Assembly: GCF_009664975.1 (NCBI RefSeq)
Contig: NZ_WJXB01000002.1
Location: forward strand, 248,001 to 312,000
DNA length: 64,000 nt
Origin: Paenibacillus monticola
GTDB lineage: Bacteria > Bacillota > Bacilli > Paenibacillales > Paenibacillaceae
Direction: 5' to 3'
Positions 18,923 through 28,541 of this stretch are shown here, piece by piece. How positions within the stretch are numbered: the first letter of the stretch is position 1; each line of letters opens with the position of its first letter. Position numbers and translations under genes: made by a program. Under the pieces are notes generated by a model. That model made no database searches. It was not told the origin of the DNA and saw nothing but the letters and a program-made list of their open reading frames with translations.

Positions 18923-21736
18923 TTATGCCGAAATTTTTGTACTTTTTATCATTGGCCGGTTGCGGCTCCGCTTCCGATTGCCGCCCCAGACACTTCCCGC
19001 TCCCATCAAGAAAGTTGGAATACCAGAAGATACCAATACGAGACACCACTCGCGGAAATTCAGAGGTACGGTTTTGAATACCGGCTGGAGCAGCGGCAGA
19101 TACATCACCGCCAACATGAGCAGCACGGACGATAACACAGCGAGCACCAGATACTTATTCTGGAATGGGTTGCGGTGGAACACCGAACGGGAGCTCCGGC
19201 AATCAAACACATGAATCAACTGGGCCATAACCAGTGTGGCAAAAGCAACCGACTGCGCACGGACCAGCTGTGCCGGATTCCCTGGTGCAATCCGCAGCGT
19301 GAGCCAGAAAGCGATCAACGTACACAGGCCAATCAGCAGCCCGCGACTGACAATCTTCCAACCTAACCGGCGGGCAAAAATATTTTCCTTAGCTCCGCGA
19401 GGCTTGTGCTCCATTAGATCCTTCTCAGGCTGATCTACACCGAGCGCCATTGCCGGAAGTCCATCCGTGACGAGGTTAACCCACAGGATCTGAATGGGCA
19501 CTAGCGGCAGCGGCAGACCCAGCATCATGGCAAAGAACATCGTCAATATTTCTCCGACATTGGAGGCCAGCAGATAACGAATAAATTTACGGATATTCTC
19601 ATAGATATTTCGACCTTCTTCAATGGCCGCCACTATAGTGGAGAAATTATCATCTCCCAAGATGAGTGATGAGGCCTCCTTGGTGACATCCGTACCGGTG
19701 ATCCCCATCGAGATTCCGATATCCGCCGCTTTAATCGCCGGAGCATCGTTCACGCCATCTCCGGTCATTGCCACTACATGACCATGGCGCTGTAATGACT
19801 TGACGATCCGCAGTTTATGTTCAGGAGAAACGCGGGCATACACGTACACATTATCTGAAACCTTATCAAGCTCATCATCATCCATCCGGGTCAACTGGCT
19901 GCCTGTAAGCACTGTTCCTCCCCGCTGCAAAATCCCCAGCTGATGGGCGATCGCTTCAGCAGTGGCACCGTGATCTCCGGTGATCATCACTGTCTTGATG
20001 CCCGCCCGCCGCGTAACGCTGATCGCATCACGCACTTCACGCCGCGGCGGATCAATCATGCCCGCCAGACCGATAAAGATCAGTTGGCTTTCCGCTTCCT
20101 TCTCGCTGTTCGCTGACTCGTTCGGACGCATATCGCGATAGGCCATGCCAAGGACCCGCAATGCGCCAGAGGCCAATTCCTCGTTGGCATCCAGTACCCT
20201 TTGCCGCAAAGTAGGTGTACAAGGTACAACTCCGCCATCCCAGAGCATATAAGTGCAGCGGCTTAGCAGCACATCAGGTGCTCCTTTCGTGCAGAGCATC
20301 CGGCCACCGGGATGCCCAACAACAACTGACATGAGTTTCCGCTCCGAATCGAAGGGAAATTCCTTCTCCCGAGAATAAGAGACCGCAAGCGATTGCGAGG
20401 TCAAGCCCATTTTGGCAGACAATGCCACCAATGCTCCTTCCGTTGGATCACCTTTCAGCTCCCATACGGAAGGGGTGACCGGCCCTTTATCCAATTCATT
20501 AACCTTATCCTTACCCTTACGTTTTCCGCGCAATTCCGAGGGAAAGGTCTCGATGATTTCTGCATTGTTGCACAGAGCGCCCACTTGCAGCATCCGCCGC
20601 AGACTTTGGTCATGCTTGAGGTCTACCGCCCTGCCCTTTTCCAGAATTTGTCCGGCCGGAGCATATCCTTCTCCCGTCACCGCAAGCGCGCGTCCGCCCG
20701 TCCACAAGCGGGTTACGGTCATTTTATTCTGCGTGAGGGTGCCGGTCTTGTCAGAGCAGATCACGGAGGCGCAGCCAAGGGTTTCAACAGAAGGCAGCTT
20801 GCGAACGATCGCCTTGCGTTTGATCATCCGCTGCACACCCAAGGCCAACGCAATGGTAACTATGGCCGGTAACCCCTCGGGAATCGCAGCCACCGCAAGA
20901 CTCACACCAGCCAGAAACATGGCTGTAGCAGGCTGTCCGTGCAGGATACCCGCTGCAACAACCACAATAGTCAATCCGAGCGATACATAGATCAGGATCT
21001 TGCCAAGCTGTTCCAGCCTATGCTGCAACGGTGTCTCCTGCGACTCGGTATTCTGGATCAGATCGGCAATTTTGCCCATCTCTGTATCCATCCCGGTACG
21101 GACAACAATGGCCCGCCCGGTACCCCGAGTCACCATAGTCCCCATAAAGCCGATATTTTTCTGATCACCCAGCGGAATTTCTTCGGCATGGATAGGCTCG
21201 GAATGCTTGGACACGGGCAGAGATTCACCGGTCAGCGCGGACTCCTCCGCATACAGCGCACTGCATTCCAGCCAGCGCACATCTGCCGGAATTCGGTCAC
21301 CGCTTTCCAGTAGAACAATATCACCAGGCACCAGCATTTTAGCTGGCAGGATCTCGCTTTTTCCATCACGTATGACCTTGGCAGTAGGTGCCGAGAGTTG
21401 CTTCAATGCCCTGAGCGAACGTTCAGCGCGAAATTCCTGGACAAATCCGAGCGCTCCATTCAGCAGGATAATGGCGATAATCGTGATGGCATCCAAATAT
21501 TCGCCAAGCAAGCCGGAGACCAGTGTTGCTCCCATGAGCACTAGCACCATAAAATCTTTGAACTGGTTCAGCAGCAAAGTAAACGGAGATACCGTCTTTC
21601 CTTCTGACAGCTCATTCTGCCCACTCTGCTTACGTCTCTCCGCAGCATCCTCTCCGCTAAGGCCCTTCTGCAGATGAACGCTGAACATTCTCTGCAGTTC
21701 CTCTGCACCGAGCCGGTGCCAACTGTTCTGTTCCAT
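18923..21736 (-). CDS. yloB: Cation-transporting P-type ATPase, Ca2+ type (YloB-like)
   Basis: A 937-aa P2A-type pump. It has N-terminal cation-ATPase domain, TGES actuator loop, TM4 PEGLPA calcium-site motif, the phosphorylation sequence DKTGTLTQN near residue 345, MITGDHGATA and TGDGVNDAPAIK hinge, and six C-terminal TMs with NLVTDGLPA. These fit SERCA-like Ca2+ export. ATG 21736 (MEQNSW) follows GGGAGGGG. It is divergent from rqcH, the same pairing as yloA/yloB in B. subtilis. Confidence 0.93.
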   Translation of the reverse strand: MEQNSWHRLGAEELQRMFSVHLQKGLSGEDAAERRKQSGQNELSEGKTVSPFTLLLNQFKDFMVLVLMGATLVSGLLGEYLDAITIIAIILLNGALGFVQEFRAERSLRALKQLSAPTAKVIRDGKSEILPAKMLVPGDIVLLESGDRIPADVRWLECSALYAEESALTGESLPVSKHSEPIHAEEIPLGDQKNIGFMGTMVTRGTGRAIVVRTGMDTEMGKIADLIQNTESQETPLQHRLEQLGKILIYVSLGLTIVVVAAGILHGQPATAMFLAGVSLAVAAIPEGLPAIVTIALALGVQRMIKRKAIVRKLPSVETLGCASVICSDKTGTLTQNKMTVTRLWTGGRALAVTGEGYAPAGQILEKGRAVDLKHDQSLRRMLQVGALCNNAEIIETFPSELRGKRKGKDKVNELDKGPVTPSVWELKGDPTEGALVALSAKMGLTSQSLAVSYSREKEFPFDSERKLMSVVVGHPGGRMLCTKGAPDVLLSRCTYMLWDGGVVPCTPTLRQRVLDANEELASGALRVLGMAYRDMRPNESANSEKEAESQLIFIGLAGMIDPPRREVRDAISVTRRAGIKTVMITGDHGATAEAIAHQLGILQRGGTVLTGSQLTRMDDDELDKVSDNVYVYARVSPEHKLRIVKSLQRHGHVVAMTGDGVNDAPAIKAADIGISMGITGTDVTKEASSLILGDDNFSTIVAAIEEGRNIYENIRKFIRYLLASNVGEILTMFFAMMLGLPLPLVPIQILWVNLVTDGLPAMALGVDQPEKDLMEHKPRGAKENIFARRLGWKIVSRGLLIGLCTLIAFWLTLRIAPGNPAQLVRAQSVAFATLVMAQLIHVFDCRSSRSVFHRNPFQNKYLVLAVLSSVLLMLAVMYLPLLQPVFKTVPLNFREWCLVLVSSGIPTFLMGAGSVWGGNRKRSRNRPMIKSTKISA

Positions 21737-21930
21737 AACTATTATTTCCCCTCCCGGTCGTTTCTTGACTTCAGGGCGGCACACAGCTTTTCCACCTGTT
21801 CTTGACCAATGTATTCAGGGTCGTCCAGAAATATCACCGCAACAAAGCGGCTCCTTTTGCACGAATGTCCTAAAGTGTGGCATCATAGAGAGGAAAGAAT
21901 TCAATTTTATGGCGACAGGAGAACTTTATC

Positions 21931-23814
21931 ATGGCATTGGACGGCATTGTTACCCGAGCTATCGTGCACGAACTGCAACCATTTATAGGTGCGCGTATAG
22001 GCAAAATATATCAACCAAACTCCCACGACCTTATTTTCACACTTCGCGGCTCCGGCGGAGGCGGCAAGCTGCTGCTCTCGGCTAACCCGACCTATCCGCG
22101 TCTGCATCTTACGGATAGAAGCAGCATCAACCCTTCTGACGCGCCAATGTTCTGCATGCTGATGCGCAAACACTGCGAAGGTGGGGCTATTGAGAGCATC
22201 ACCCAAGTGGGGATGGAACGCATTATTCATATAAACGTCAAGAGCAGAGATGAGCTTGGTGACTTCTCCGCCAAAAAGATCATTATCGAGCTCATGGGCC
22301 GGCACAGCAATATCATCCTCACGGATCTGGCTACCGGCACTATTGTGGACGGGATTCACCATGTAACCCCCTCAATCAGCAGCTATCGGGTTGTAATGCC
22401 TGGAGTTGCTTACACAGAACCGCCACAGCAGCACAAACTGAATCCGCTGGAACTTGGCAAAAAAGATTTTCTACAGCTCATTACGGCTGCCGAAGAAAAT
22501 GCTCTGCTGGTCCCGGACGAGGTTGAAGTCGAGGAGCCTATTGAGGGTGAACTCGCAGGCCTGCTCAAGGTTCTGGAAGAACAGAAGGCCGATGGCTCTG
22601 GTGGTCCTGCACCCTCTGCTGATCCTATGGGCTGGATGGTGCATGCTTTTAGCGGAATGAGTCCACTCGTGGCTGGAGAAATCATCTTGCGCTACAGAAA
22701 CTCCGGGGATCAAGATCACGCATTGGTGAGCGGAGAAGCAGATTCAGTACGATTATGGAAGGCCTTTGATTCTGTAATGGGACCTGTACGTGAGTTCCAC
22801 TTCGCACCTGCAGCAGGTACTAATCACAAGGGGAAGATGATTTTCTCAGCGATTCCATTAACGCTACTGGAAGAAAATGTGAAGAAGTATAGTACAATCA
22901 GCCTCTGCATGGAAGATTACTACGGGGACAAAGCTGAACGGGATACTGTGAAACAACGGGTAAGTGACCTGATTCGTTTCCTCGGCAACGAACGGAGCAA
23001 AAATATCAAGAAACTCGCCAATCTGCAAAAGGATCTGGATGAGGCTCAAGATGCCGACCGCTTCCGAATTTGGGGCGAGCTGCTATTTGCCTCCCTGCAC
23101 AAGGTATCCAAAGGAGATAAGCAAGCCAGCCTGATCAATTACTATGATGAGCACCAGGCCGAAATGATCGTCCCGCTTGACCCGCTGCTGGGTCCCTCAG
23201 ACAATGCTCAACGTTATTTCAAAAAATACAATAAATATAAAAACAGTCTGCTTGTCATTGATGAGCAACTGATCAAAACGCATGAGGAAATCGCCTATAT
23301 GGAAAGTCTGCAGCAGCAGCTTGCCCACGCCTCTTTGAATGATATTGAGGAAATCCGCGATGAGCTTGTGGGTCAAGGATATTTGCGTGATCGCAGCAAA
23401 AAAGGTAAAAAGAAGAAAAAAGCTGCGGCCCGTCCTACCCTGCAGGTGTTTACTTCATCCGAAGGTGTTGACATCTATGTCGGCAAAAACAATCTGCAGA
23501 ACGAATACGTCACCAATCGACTCGCTTCTCCAAATGATACCTGGCTGCATACCAAGGACATTCCAGGCTCGCATGTTGTCATTCGCAGCGAGGAGTTCGG
23601 TGATGCTACGTTGGAAGAAGCCGCTCAGCTTGCTGCCTACTACAGTCAAGCCAAACAATCGAGCAGCGTACCGGTAGACTGCACCCTGATTCGCCATGTA
23701 CGCAAACCGAGTGGCTCCAAACCGGGGTTTGTGATCTACGATCATCAAAAGACTTTGTTCGTCACCCCGGATGAGGATCGGATTAAGAGTCTTCCGAATA
23801 TTTTAAAAAACTAA
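21931..23814 (+). CDS. rqcH: Ribosome-associated quality-control factor RqcH (NFACT family, Rqc2 homologue)
   Basis: A 627-aa NFACT protein formerly called a fibronectin-binding protein. Order: NFACT-N (MALDGIVTRAIVHEL, GRHSNIIL), helix-hairpin and long coiled-coil (~300-450), and a C-terminal NFACT-R domain with NDTWLHTKDIPGSHVVIRS. A Lys-rich linker KKGKKKKKAA precedes NFACT-R. Bacterial RqcH binds split 50S subunits carrying stalled peptidyl-tRNA and adds alanine tails that mark the peptide for degradation. AGGAGAA lies upstream of the ATG. Confidence 0.95.
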   Translation: MALDGIVTRAIVHELQPFIGARIGKIYQPNSHDLIFTLRGSGGGGKLLLSANPTYPRLHLTDRSSINPSDAPMFCMLMRKHCEGGAIESITQVGMERIIHINVKSRDELGDFSAKKIIIELMGRHSNIILTDLATGTIVDGIHHVTPSISSYRVVMPGVAYTEPPQQHKLNPLELGKKDFLQLITAAEENALLVPDEVEVEEPIEGELAGLLKVLEEQKADGSGGPAPSADPMGWMVHAFSGMSPLVAGEIILRYRNSGDQDHALVSGEADSVRLWKAFDSVMGPVREFHFAPAAGTNHKGKMIFSAIPLTLLEENVKKYSTISLCMEDYYGDKAERDTVKQRVSDLIRFLGNERSKNIKKLANLQKDLDEAQDADRFRIWGELLFASLHKVSKGDKQASLINYYDEHQAEMIVPLDPLLGPSDNAQRYFKKYNKYKNSLLVIDEQLIKTHEEIAYMESLQQQLAHASLNDIEEIRDELVGQGYLRDRSKKGKKKKKAAARPTLQVFTSSEGVDIYVGKNNLQNEYVTNRLASPNDTWLHTKDIPGSHVVIRSEEFGDATLEEAAQLAAYYSQAKQSSSVPVDCTLIRHVRKPSGSKPGFVIYDHQKTLFVTPDEDRIKSLPNILKN

Positions 23815-23830
23815 ATCCACAAAAATATTA

Positions 23831-23878
23831 AAAAACCTCCAAACCTCTGATGAGAACGTCAAAGGTTTGGAGGTTTTT
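23831..23878. terminator. Bidirectional terminator between rqcH and the PHP gene
   Basis: A 16-bp perfect inverted repeat (AAAAACCTCCAAACCT and its complement) with a 16-nt loop and A/T runs on both sides. It serves the convergent rqcH (+) and PHP (-) genes. Confidence 0.92.
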
Positions 23879-23887
23879 GAGTTAGGA

Positions 23888-24739
23888 TTACTTTAATTTC
23901 TCCAGCACATCGGCTGAGACCGTTACACTACCGATATCCCCGTGGAAAATCACACCTTGACGCGCACCGTGAAAGTCCGAGCCTCCGGTAACGATAAGGC
24001 CATATTCCGCAGCCATAAGAAGATATCTTTCTTCCTCGGCAGGTCCGTGATCCGAATGATAGACCTCAATTCCCCGCAATGCACTCCGTTCAAGTATGCC
24101 TCGCACTAGTTCATCATCCCCGTATAAACCGGGATGTGCCAATACCGGAGCGCCTCCGGCTTCAATAATCCATTGACAGGCTTCCTCCGGCGTAATGCGT
24201 GGTGGCAATACGAAAGCCGCAGCGCCTTCAGCCAGATACTTGTTAAAAGCGTCCCGCATGTCTGTCGCTGCTCCCAGCCGCACCAGTTCATCTGCGATAT
24301 GTGGCCGCCCAACACTCTCATCCGGCTTCAGCTCACGTCCCATACCTGCTATAACTTTTTCCAGAGTAATATCAATACCCAGATTCTGTAATTTGCGGAC
24401 AATTTCTTCATTCCGCTGTGAACGGGTATCTCTCAGCCCTTCGAGTCGGGACAGAAATAGAGCATTGGTAGTATCCATATAATAACCAAGTACATGGATA
24501 TCCTTGCCGCCTGCACGTGTGCTGATTTCAACACCAGGGACTACCGTAATCCCATATTTTCTTCCGGCTTCTTGCGCTTCGGCAATACCTGCAACGGTAT
24601 CATGATCCGTAATGGCTACAGCCGCAAGACCTTTCTCAGCCGCAATGCGAACATTGTCCGCTGGTGGCAGCATTCCGTCCGAAGCTTGTGTATGTGTATG
24701 CAGGTCACATCGCACGGATTGATCTATTTCCTTCTCCAT
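23888..24739 (-). CDS. PHP-domain phosphoesterase (TrpH/YciV-like)
   Basis: A 283-aa PHP-fold metallophosphoesterase. Metal-ligand motifs are CDLHTHTQASDG, ITDHDTV, GVEIS, VLAHPG, EVYHSDHG and TGGSDFHG, spread across the protein as in the family. Relatives act as 3',5'-nucleotide phosphatase or 5'-3' oligoribonuclease (RNase AM). The exact substrate cannot be set from sequence. Convergent with rqcH. Confidence 0.9.
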   Translation of the reverse strand: MEKEIDQSVRCDLHTHTQASDGMLPPADNVRIAAEKGLAAVAITDHDTVAGIAEAQEAGRKYGITVVPGVEISTRAGGKDIHVLGYYMDTTNALFLSRLEGLRDTRSQRNEEIVRKLQNLGIDITLEKVIAGMGRELKPDESVGRPHIADELVRLGAATDMRDAFNKYLAEGAAAFVLPPRITPEEACQWIIEAGGAPVLAHPGLYGDDELVRGILERSALRGIEVYHSDHGPAEEERYLLMAAEYGLIVTGGSDFHGARQGVIFHGDIGSVTVSADVLEKLK

Positions 24740-24760
24740 TCATTCCACCCATTCCCTAAT

Positions 24761-25330
24761 TTATAAGTTCTGAGCTAACTCCCATTCCCCGCGGAGAATG
24801 CCCATCTTGATCGCATCATAATACTGGCCGCGAACAATTCGCGCTTTACGAACACGCGCCTCTTCTACCATACCGCATTTTGCTGCCAGCTTCATCATTC
24901 TTACATTACCGGACCATGTGCCTATTCCGAGCCGAACAGTATCCATAGATTCAAATAAATATTCCATCCACATCCGGAAAGCTTCTGTACCATATCCCCC
25001 TGACCAATAACGCGAGTCACAAATAACAATTCCGATCTCGAACCAGTTGGTTTCTTTAGCGACCCAATATCGGCCTACCTTACCTTTTAGTTCACCGTCT
25101 ATCTCGACCATCAGACAACGGCTTGGTGCATCTGAATTCGTAAGTTCGACATCTTCCCGATATTCTATAGCGAACTCTTCATAACTCACAGAACTCAGGG
25201 GCTTATAGGGCCCATTCCAGTTCAAATGCTCCCGATCATCAGCTTCATGATAGTAGTAATACAATTTGCGGATGTCAGCTTCCGTAATGTCGCGTAGCAC
25301 AACCTTTTCTCCACTCAATAATATCTTCAT
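24761..25330 (-). CDS. GNAT-family N-acetyltransferase
   Basis: A 189-aa RimJ/RimL-like acetyltransferase (VVLRDITEADIRKLYYYY, IGIVICDSRYWSGGYGTEAFRMW acetyl-CoA pyrophosphate loop, NVRMMKLAAKCGMVEEARVRKA). Its ATG overlaps the LysR stop by 4 nt (ATGA), so it is cotranscribed with the regulator. The substrate is unknown. Confidence 0.88.
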   Translation of the reverse strand: MKILLSGEKVVLRDITEADIRKLYYYYHEADDREHLNWNGPYKPLSSVSYEEFAIEYREDVELTNSDAPSRCLMVEIDGELKGKVGRYWVAKETNWFEIGIVICDSRYWSGGYGTEAFRMWMEYLFESMDTVRLGIGTWSGNVRMMKLAAKCGMVEEARVRKARIVRGQYYDAIKMGILRGEWELAQNL

Positions 25331-26229
25331 AAGCTATCCAGAGAATGCTGGCGCAAAAACGTAAGAAACGTTACGGCTGAGATCGGCAGCAATGTGGACT
25401 TCAGATGGATGGCGTAAAACTGTCTTTTTAAGGACGCGTCTGAGATATTCACTATTTTCAGAAGCCCCAACGTTACCTCGTGCTTAACAGAAGAAGTCGA
25501 AATCATCGTAATCCCCAGACCTGCCTCCACCGCTGATTTCACGGCTCCTGTACTGCCCAGCTCCATCACAATTCGCATAGACGCCAGGTCAAGTCCTTTA
25601 GCCAGTATTTGTTCTTCCATGACGCTGCGCGTACCCGAGCCCTGCTCACGCAGAATAAACGGATGCTGCAGCGCCTCTTCCAAGGTCACTTCATGTTTAG
25701 CCGCAAGCGGGTGGTCCCGGGGCACGATCAGCTTTAGCTCATCCCCCATAACAGGTTCAATGACCATATCAGGGTGCGTCACCGGAGCCTCAATCAAGCC
25801 AAAGTTCAGTTGATGCTTATGTATCTCCTCCATGATCTGCGAGGTATTCATTACCTTCATCATAATGGAGATATTAGGATATTCCTTGCCAAAAGGACCC
25901 AGTAATCGCGGCAGCACATACTCGCCGATTGTCAAGCTAGCCCCAAGCTGCAGACGTCCCCCCAGCATATGGGTAAAAGCTGACATGGCCTGATCTGTCT
26001 CACGCATCAGCTCAATACTGCGCTGCGCATAAGGCATAAGCATTTGGCCTGCTTCGGATAGCAGAATCTTTTTAGTGGTGCGGTTGAATAGCTTGGTTCC
26101 AAAATAGTCCTCCAGCGCCTGCACCTGCATCGTGACTGCCGGCTGCGTCATATGCAGTGTTTGGGCTGCTGCTGAGAAGCTTCCCCGCTCTGAAACGGTA
26201 TAAAATATATGCAGCTGATGAAAGTTCAT
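25327..26229 (-). CDS. LysR-family transcriptional regulator
   Basis: A 300-aa LTTR. The N-terminal winged helix begins MNFHQLHIFYTVSERGSFSA with TLHMTQPAVTMQVQALEDYF as recognition helix. The C-terminal substrate-binding domain contains REQGSGTRSVMEEQI, an anion-binding-like loop seen in CysL/CbbR-type members. ATG 26229 has AAGGAG 10 nt upstream; a longer reading lacks a site. Translationally coupled to the GNAT gene. Target genes are not evident because no divergent gene is present. Confidence 0.9.
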   Translation of the reverse strand: MNFHQLHIFYTVSERGSFSAAAQTLHMTQPAVTMQVQALEDYFGTKLFNRTTKKILLSEAGQMLMPYAQRSIELMRETDQAMSAFTHMLGGRLQLGASLTIGEYVLPRLLGPFGKEYPNISIMMKVMNTSQIMEEIHKHQLNFGLIEAPVTHPDMVIEPVMGDELKLIVPRDHPLAAKHEVTLEEALQHPFILREQGSGTRSVMEEQILAKGLDLASMRIVMELGSTGAVKSAVEAGLGITMISTSSVKHEVTLGLLKIVNISDASLKRQFYAIHLKSTLLPISAVTFLTFLRQHSLDSL

Positions 26230-26324
26230 GCTTATGCCACTCCTTATTTGAGGCCAATACTTGATTACCCAGAAATAAATAAAAGGACATGCAGCTTCCT
26301 GCCGCATGCCTACTACTGATGATA

Positions 26325-26768
26325 CTATTTGCGTCTGCGTCTCCGCTTAATCAACTTCAAGCGCCGTGAGTGCCGCAGCAGCGAATAATAAGATTTCAAA
26401 TCCCGCAGTTGGGGAGTCACTGAAACTTTGCCAAGAAACGAAACAACGGTCAACGTGTAGAGCGGATAGCCAGAGAGATTCGTCTCGCCTGGTAGCTCCG
26501 TGAATTCTGCGATCATCACCAAATCCTCGTCAATCAAGTAAGCATTCTGCTCACTATGCGAATAGGACTGGATCCGCTTCTGCTTTAAGCATTGCCATAT
26601 CCAGGCGACGATTTCTCCGTCAGTACGGCTTTCAGCGCTAATCCGTTCCACGTAGCGGCTTCTCGCAAAATCCGTTATAACAATATTTGCAACCCTATAG
26701 TCATTCAACAGGATATGGAAGGGTTCAAACGTACCCAGCCATTCCATTCCATGGTCACGCATCCTCAT
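26325..26768 (-). CDS. Uncharacterised 147-aa protein with Arg/Lys-rich C-terminus
   Basis: I do not recognise the family. From ATG 26768 (MRMRDHGMEWLG) the protein is mixed alpha/beta in character, e.g. ANIVITDFARSRYVERI and AYLIDEDLVMIAEF. It ends in a strongly basic tail, HSRRLKLIKRRRRRK, which could bind nucleic acid or membrane. A reading starting further upstream would run through the permease terminator, so the shorter start is preferred. An imperfect palindrome lies upstream at 26826-26841. Confidence 0.6.
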   Translation of the reverse strand: MRMRDHGMEWLGTFEPFHILLNDYRVANIVITDFARSRYVERISAESRTDGEIVAWIWQCLKQKRIQSYSHSEQNAYLIDEDLVMIAEFTELPGETNLSGYPLYTLTVVSFLGKVSVTPQLRDLKSYYSLLRHSRRLKLIKRRRRRK

Positions 26769-26825
26769 CACACCCCACCGTATGCATGCACTTATTGTTG
26801 TCAATCTTACCTCATTGCCGAAAGT

Positions 26826-26841
26826 TGTACAAGCTTGTGCA
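26826..26841. promoter_or_regulatory. Imperfect 16-bp palindrome upstream of the basic-tailed protein
   Basis: TGTACAAGCTTGTGCA differs from its own reverse complement at one base pair. It sits about 60 bp before the preferred start codon, next to the permease terminator. A possible operator; no regulator is assigned. Confidence 0.35.
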
Positions 26842-26849
26842 CCTCCGCA

Positions 26850-26882
26850 AAAAATACCCCTACCCATAAGTCAGGCAAGGGG
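26850..26882 (-). terminator. Terminator at the end of the eut operon
   Basis: On the minus strand CCCCTTGCC pairs with GGGTAGGGG with a small mismatch, followed by TATTTTTT. About 30 nt past the permease stop. Confidence 0.75.
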
Positions 26883-26911
26883 AAATTCACATTTATTCAG
26901 TATGTATGCAA

Positions 26912-28507
26912 TTATATGGATGTGGTCGAGCCAGTTCCTAGACCGGAGCTTAATTCAAGTTCACGTTCTCGCTTCTGCAAATCCGCCTTAGAAGTTCGAA
27001 GAGCAGCTTGGGGCCCTTCAAAATGATTACGGTAATAGGAAAAATCCATTATGACCAATATAACCATCATGCCGATCATCGCGTAAGCTGCATTCTCATT
27101 GGGTGGAATCATCATCACAATACTGATAAATATGATCCATATTAACGAAAGTACAGAGATAATGGTGCTGTACTTGCCCAGATTCCACGGTCCCAAGTGC
27201 TTGGGTTGGAACGTCCCTTTTCGCTGAGCCAGCAGCTTCAGAAATATTGGAATTCCATAGGCAACATACAAACCAACCACACTGACTGCGGTAAGAAATA
27301 TAAGTGTCCCGTAGGTGGCATCCGGATTGATCATTTTAATTATATAATCGATAAAGGCCAGCAAAAAGGATAGGGTCACGGACAGCCAGATCGCTTTAGC
27401 CGGCGTGCGGTATTTCTTGGAGATTTCGGCCCAGTGCTTACTAAACGGCATGCCTTTATCTCTGGAGAAGGCATACATCATTCTGGAGAAGGCATACATC
27501 ATTCTGGAGAAGGACGTAATCGAGGAAAGACCGCAGAACCACATTGCCAGTGTAATCAACCACAGAATCACCTTGCCAAAGGTGCCGCCGAGTGCCTCGC
27601 TGATCACATAAATGAAAGCATTATCTGCTGCTGTTGCAGCACCCGCATCCTTAATGGACAATGTCACAAATGCCAACATAATAAATCCGAAGACAAACGA
27701 ATACGCCACCGAGGTGAAGATACCCCAGGGAGCACGAATCCGCGGATTAACCGTCTCTTCAATCGTATGGGCAGATGCATCATAACCAGTAAAGGTCCAC
27801 TGCGCTTGCAGGAGCCCAATTAGAAAGGCTAAAGCATACGGCTTGTCGGAGAAGGTTTCCCCTACCTTAAACAAGTAGCTGACCGGCTGAAGATCAGATT
27901 TGGTGAAGAAGGCCAGCGTAACCACCAGACCAGCGGCGATAATAATATGATACCAGGCCGAGAAATCATTCAACTTGGCAACCATACGGATGCCAACATG
28001 ATTGCAGATCCCGTGGCTGAGCAAGATCACAACAAAAGTAATAAGAATGGTTGTATCTGTAGAGGTATAACCAAATACGTCTGACAATAGAGGATCGGCG
28101 AACAAGGCTGCGGAATAATCTATGCCTGCGACGATACCGATCTGCCCGATCAGATTAATCCAAGCCGTATACCAGCCCCAACGTTTATTGGCAAGGACGG
28201 ACGCCCAGTGGTACAGCGCTCCTGCGGTAGGAATTGCCGAAGCAAGCTCTGCTAGAGCTGCTGCGATCAGCAGCACGAACAAAGCTACCAGTGGCCAACC
28301 ATATCCCATCATCCCCGGCCCACCATAGGTTAGACCATGCCCATATAGGGAAATCGCTCCCGTCAGAATTGAAATAATGGAGAAGGATATCGCAAAGTTG
28401 GAGAACCCACCCATGCTTCGCAGCAGCTCCTGGGCATAGCCGAATTTGTTCAATTCCTTTTTGTCGAGCAGTAGTTGATCATCCTTAGTCTGATTCATAA
28501 TGGTCAT
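26912..28507 (-). CDS. APC-superfamily permease, probable ethanolamine/amine importer, with internal 7-residue duplication
   Basis: A 531-aa, ~12-TM amino acid/polyamine/organocation permease. The N-terminus has FGYAQELLRSMGGFSNFAISF, and TPAKAIWLSVTLSF follows the middle. It is the last gene of an operon with eutABC, which suggests ethanolamine uptake; sequence alone would also allow GABA, choline or amino acids. The segment RMMYAFS occurs twice in tandem, encoded by a 21-bp DNA repeat, where this family normally has one copy. GGAGGG precedes the ATG. Confidence 0.85.
   Translation of the reverse strand: MTIMNQTKDDQLLLDKKELNKFGYAQELLRSMGGFSNFAISFSIISILTGAISLYGHGLTYGGPGMMGYGWPLVALFVLLIAAALAELASAIPTAGALYHWASVLANKRWGWYTAWINLIGQIGIVAGIDYSAALFADPLLSDVFGYTSTDTTILITFVVILLSHGICNHVGIRMVAKLNDFSAWYHIIIAAGLVVTLAFFTKSDLQPVSYLFKVGETFSDKPYALAFLIGLLQAQWTFTGYDASAHTIEETVNPRIRAPWGIFTSVAYSFVFGFIMLAFVTLSIKDAGAATAADNAFIYVISEALGGTFGKVILWLITLAMWFCGLSSITSFSRMMYAFSRMMYAFSRDKGMPFSKHWAEISKKYRTPAKAIWLSVTLSFLLAFIDYIIKMINPDATYGTLIFLTAVSVVGLYVAYGIPIFLKLLAQRKGTFQPKHLGPWNLGKYSTIISVLSLIWIIFISIVMMIPPNENAAYAMIGMMVILVIMDFSYYRNHFEGPQAALRTSKADLQKRERELELSSGLGTGSTTSI
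27461..27513. repeat. 21-bp in-frame tandem repeat (2.5 copies) inside the permease gene
   Basis: Unit TCTGGAGAAGGCATACATCA plus T at 27461-27481 recurs exactly at 27482-27502, with 11 further bases at 27503-27513. It duplicates RMMYAFS in the conserved segment after a central membrane helix. Perfect identity suggests a recent slippage event. Confidence 0.9.
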
Positions 28508-28541
28508 CTTCCCTCCAAAATTGTTATCCTCCCCTAACTAC

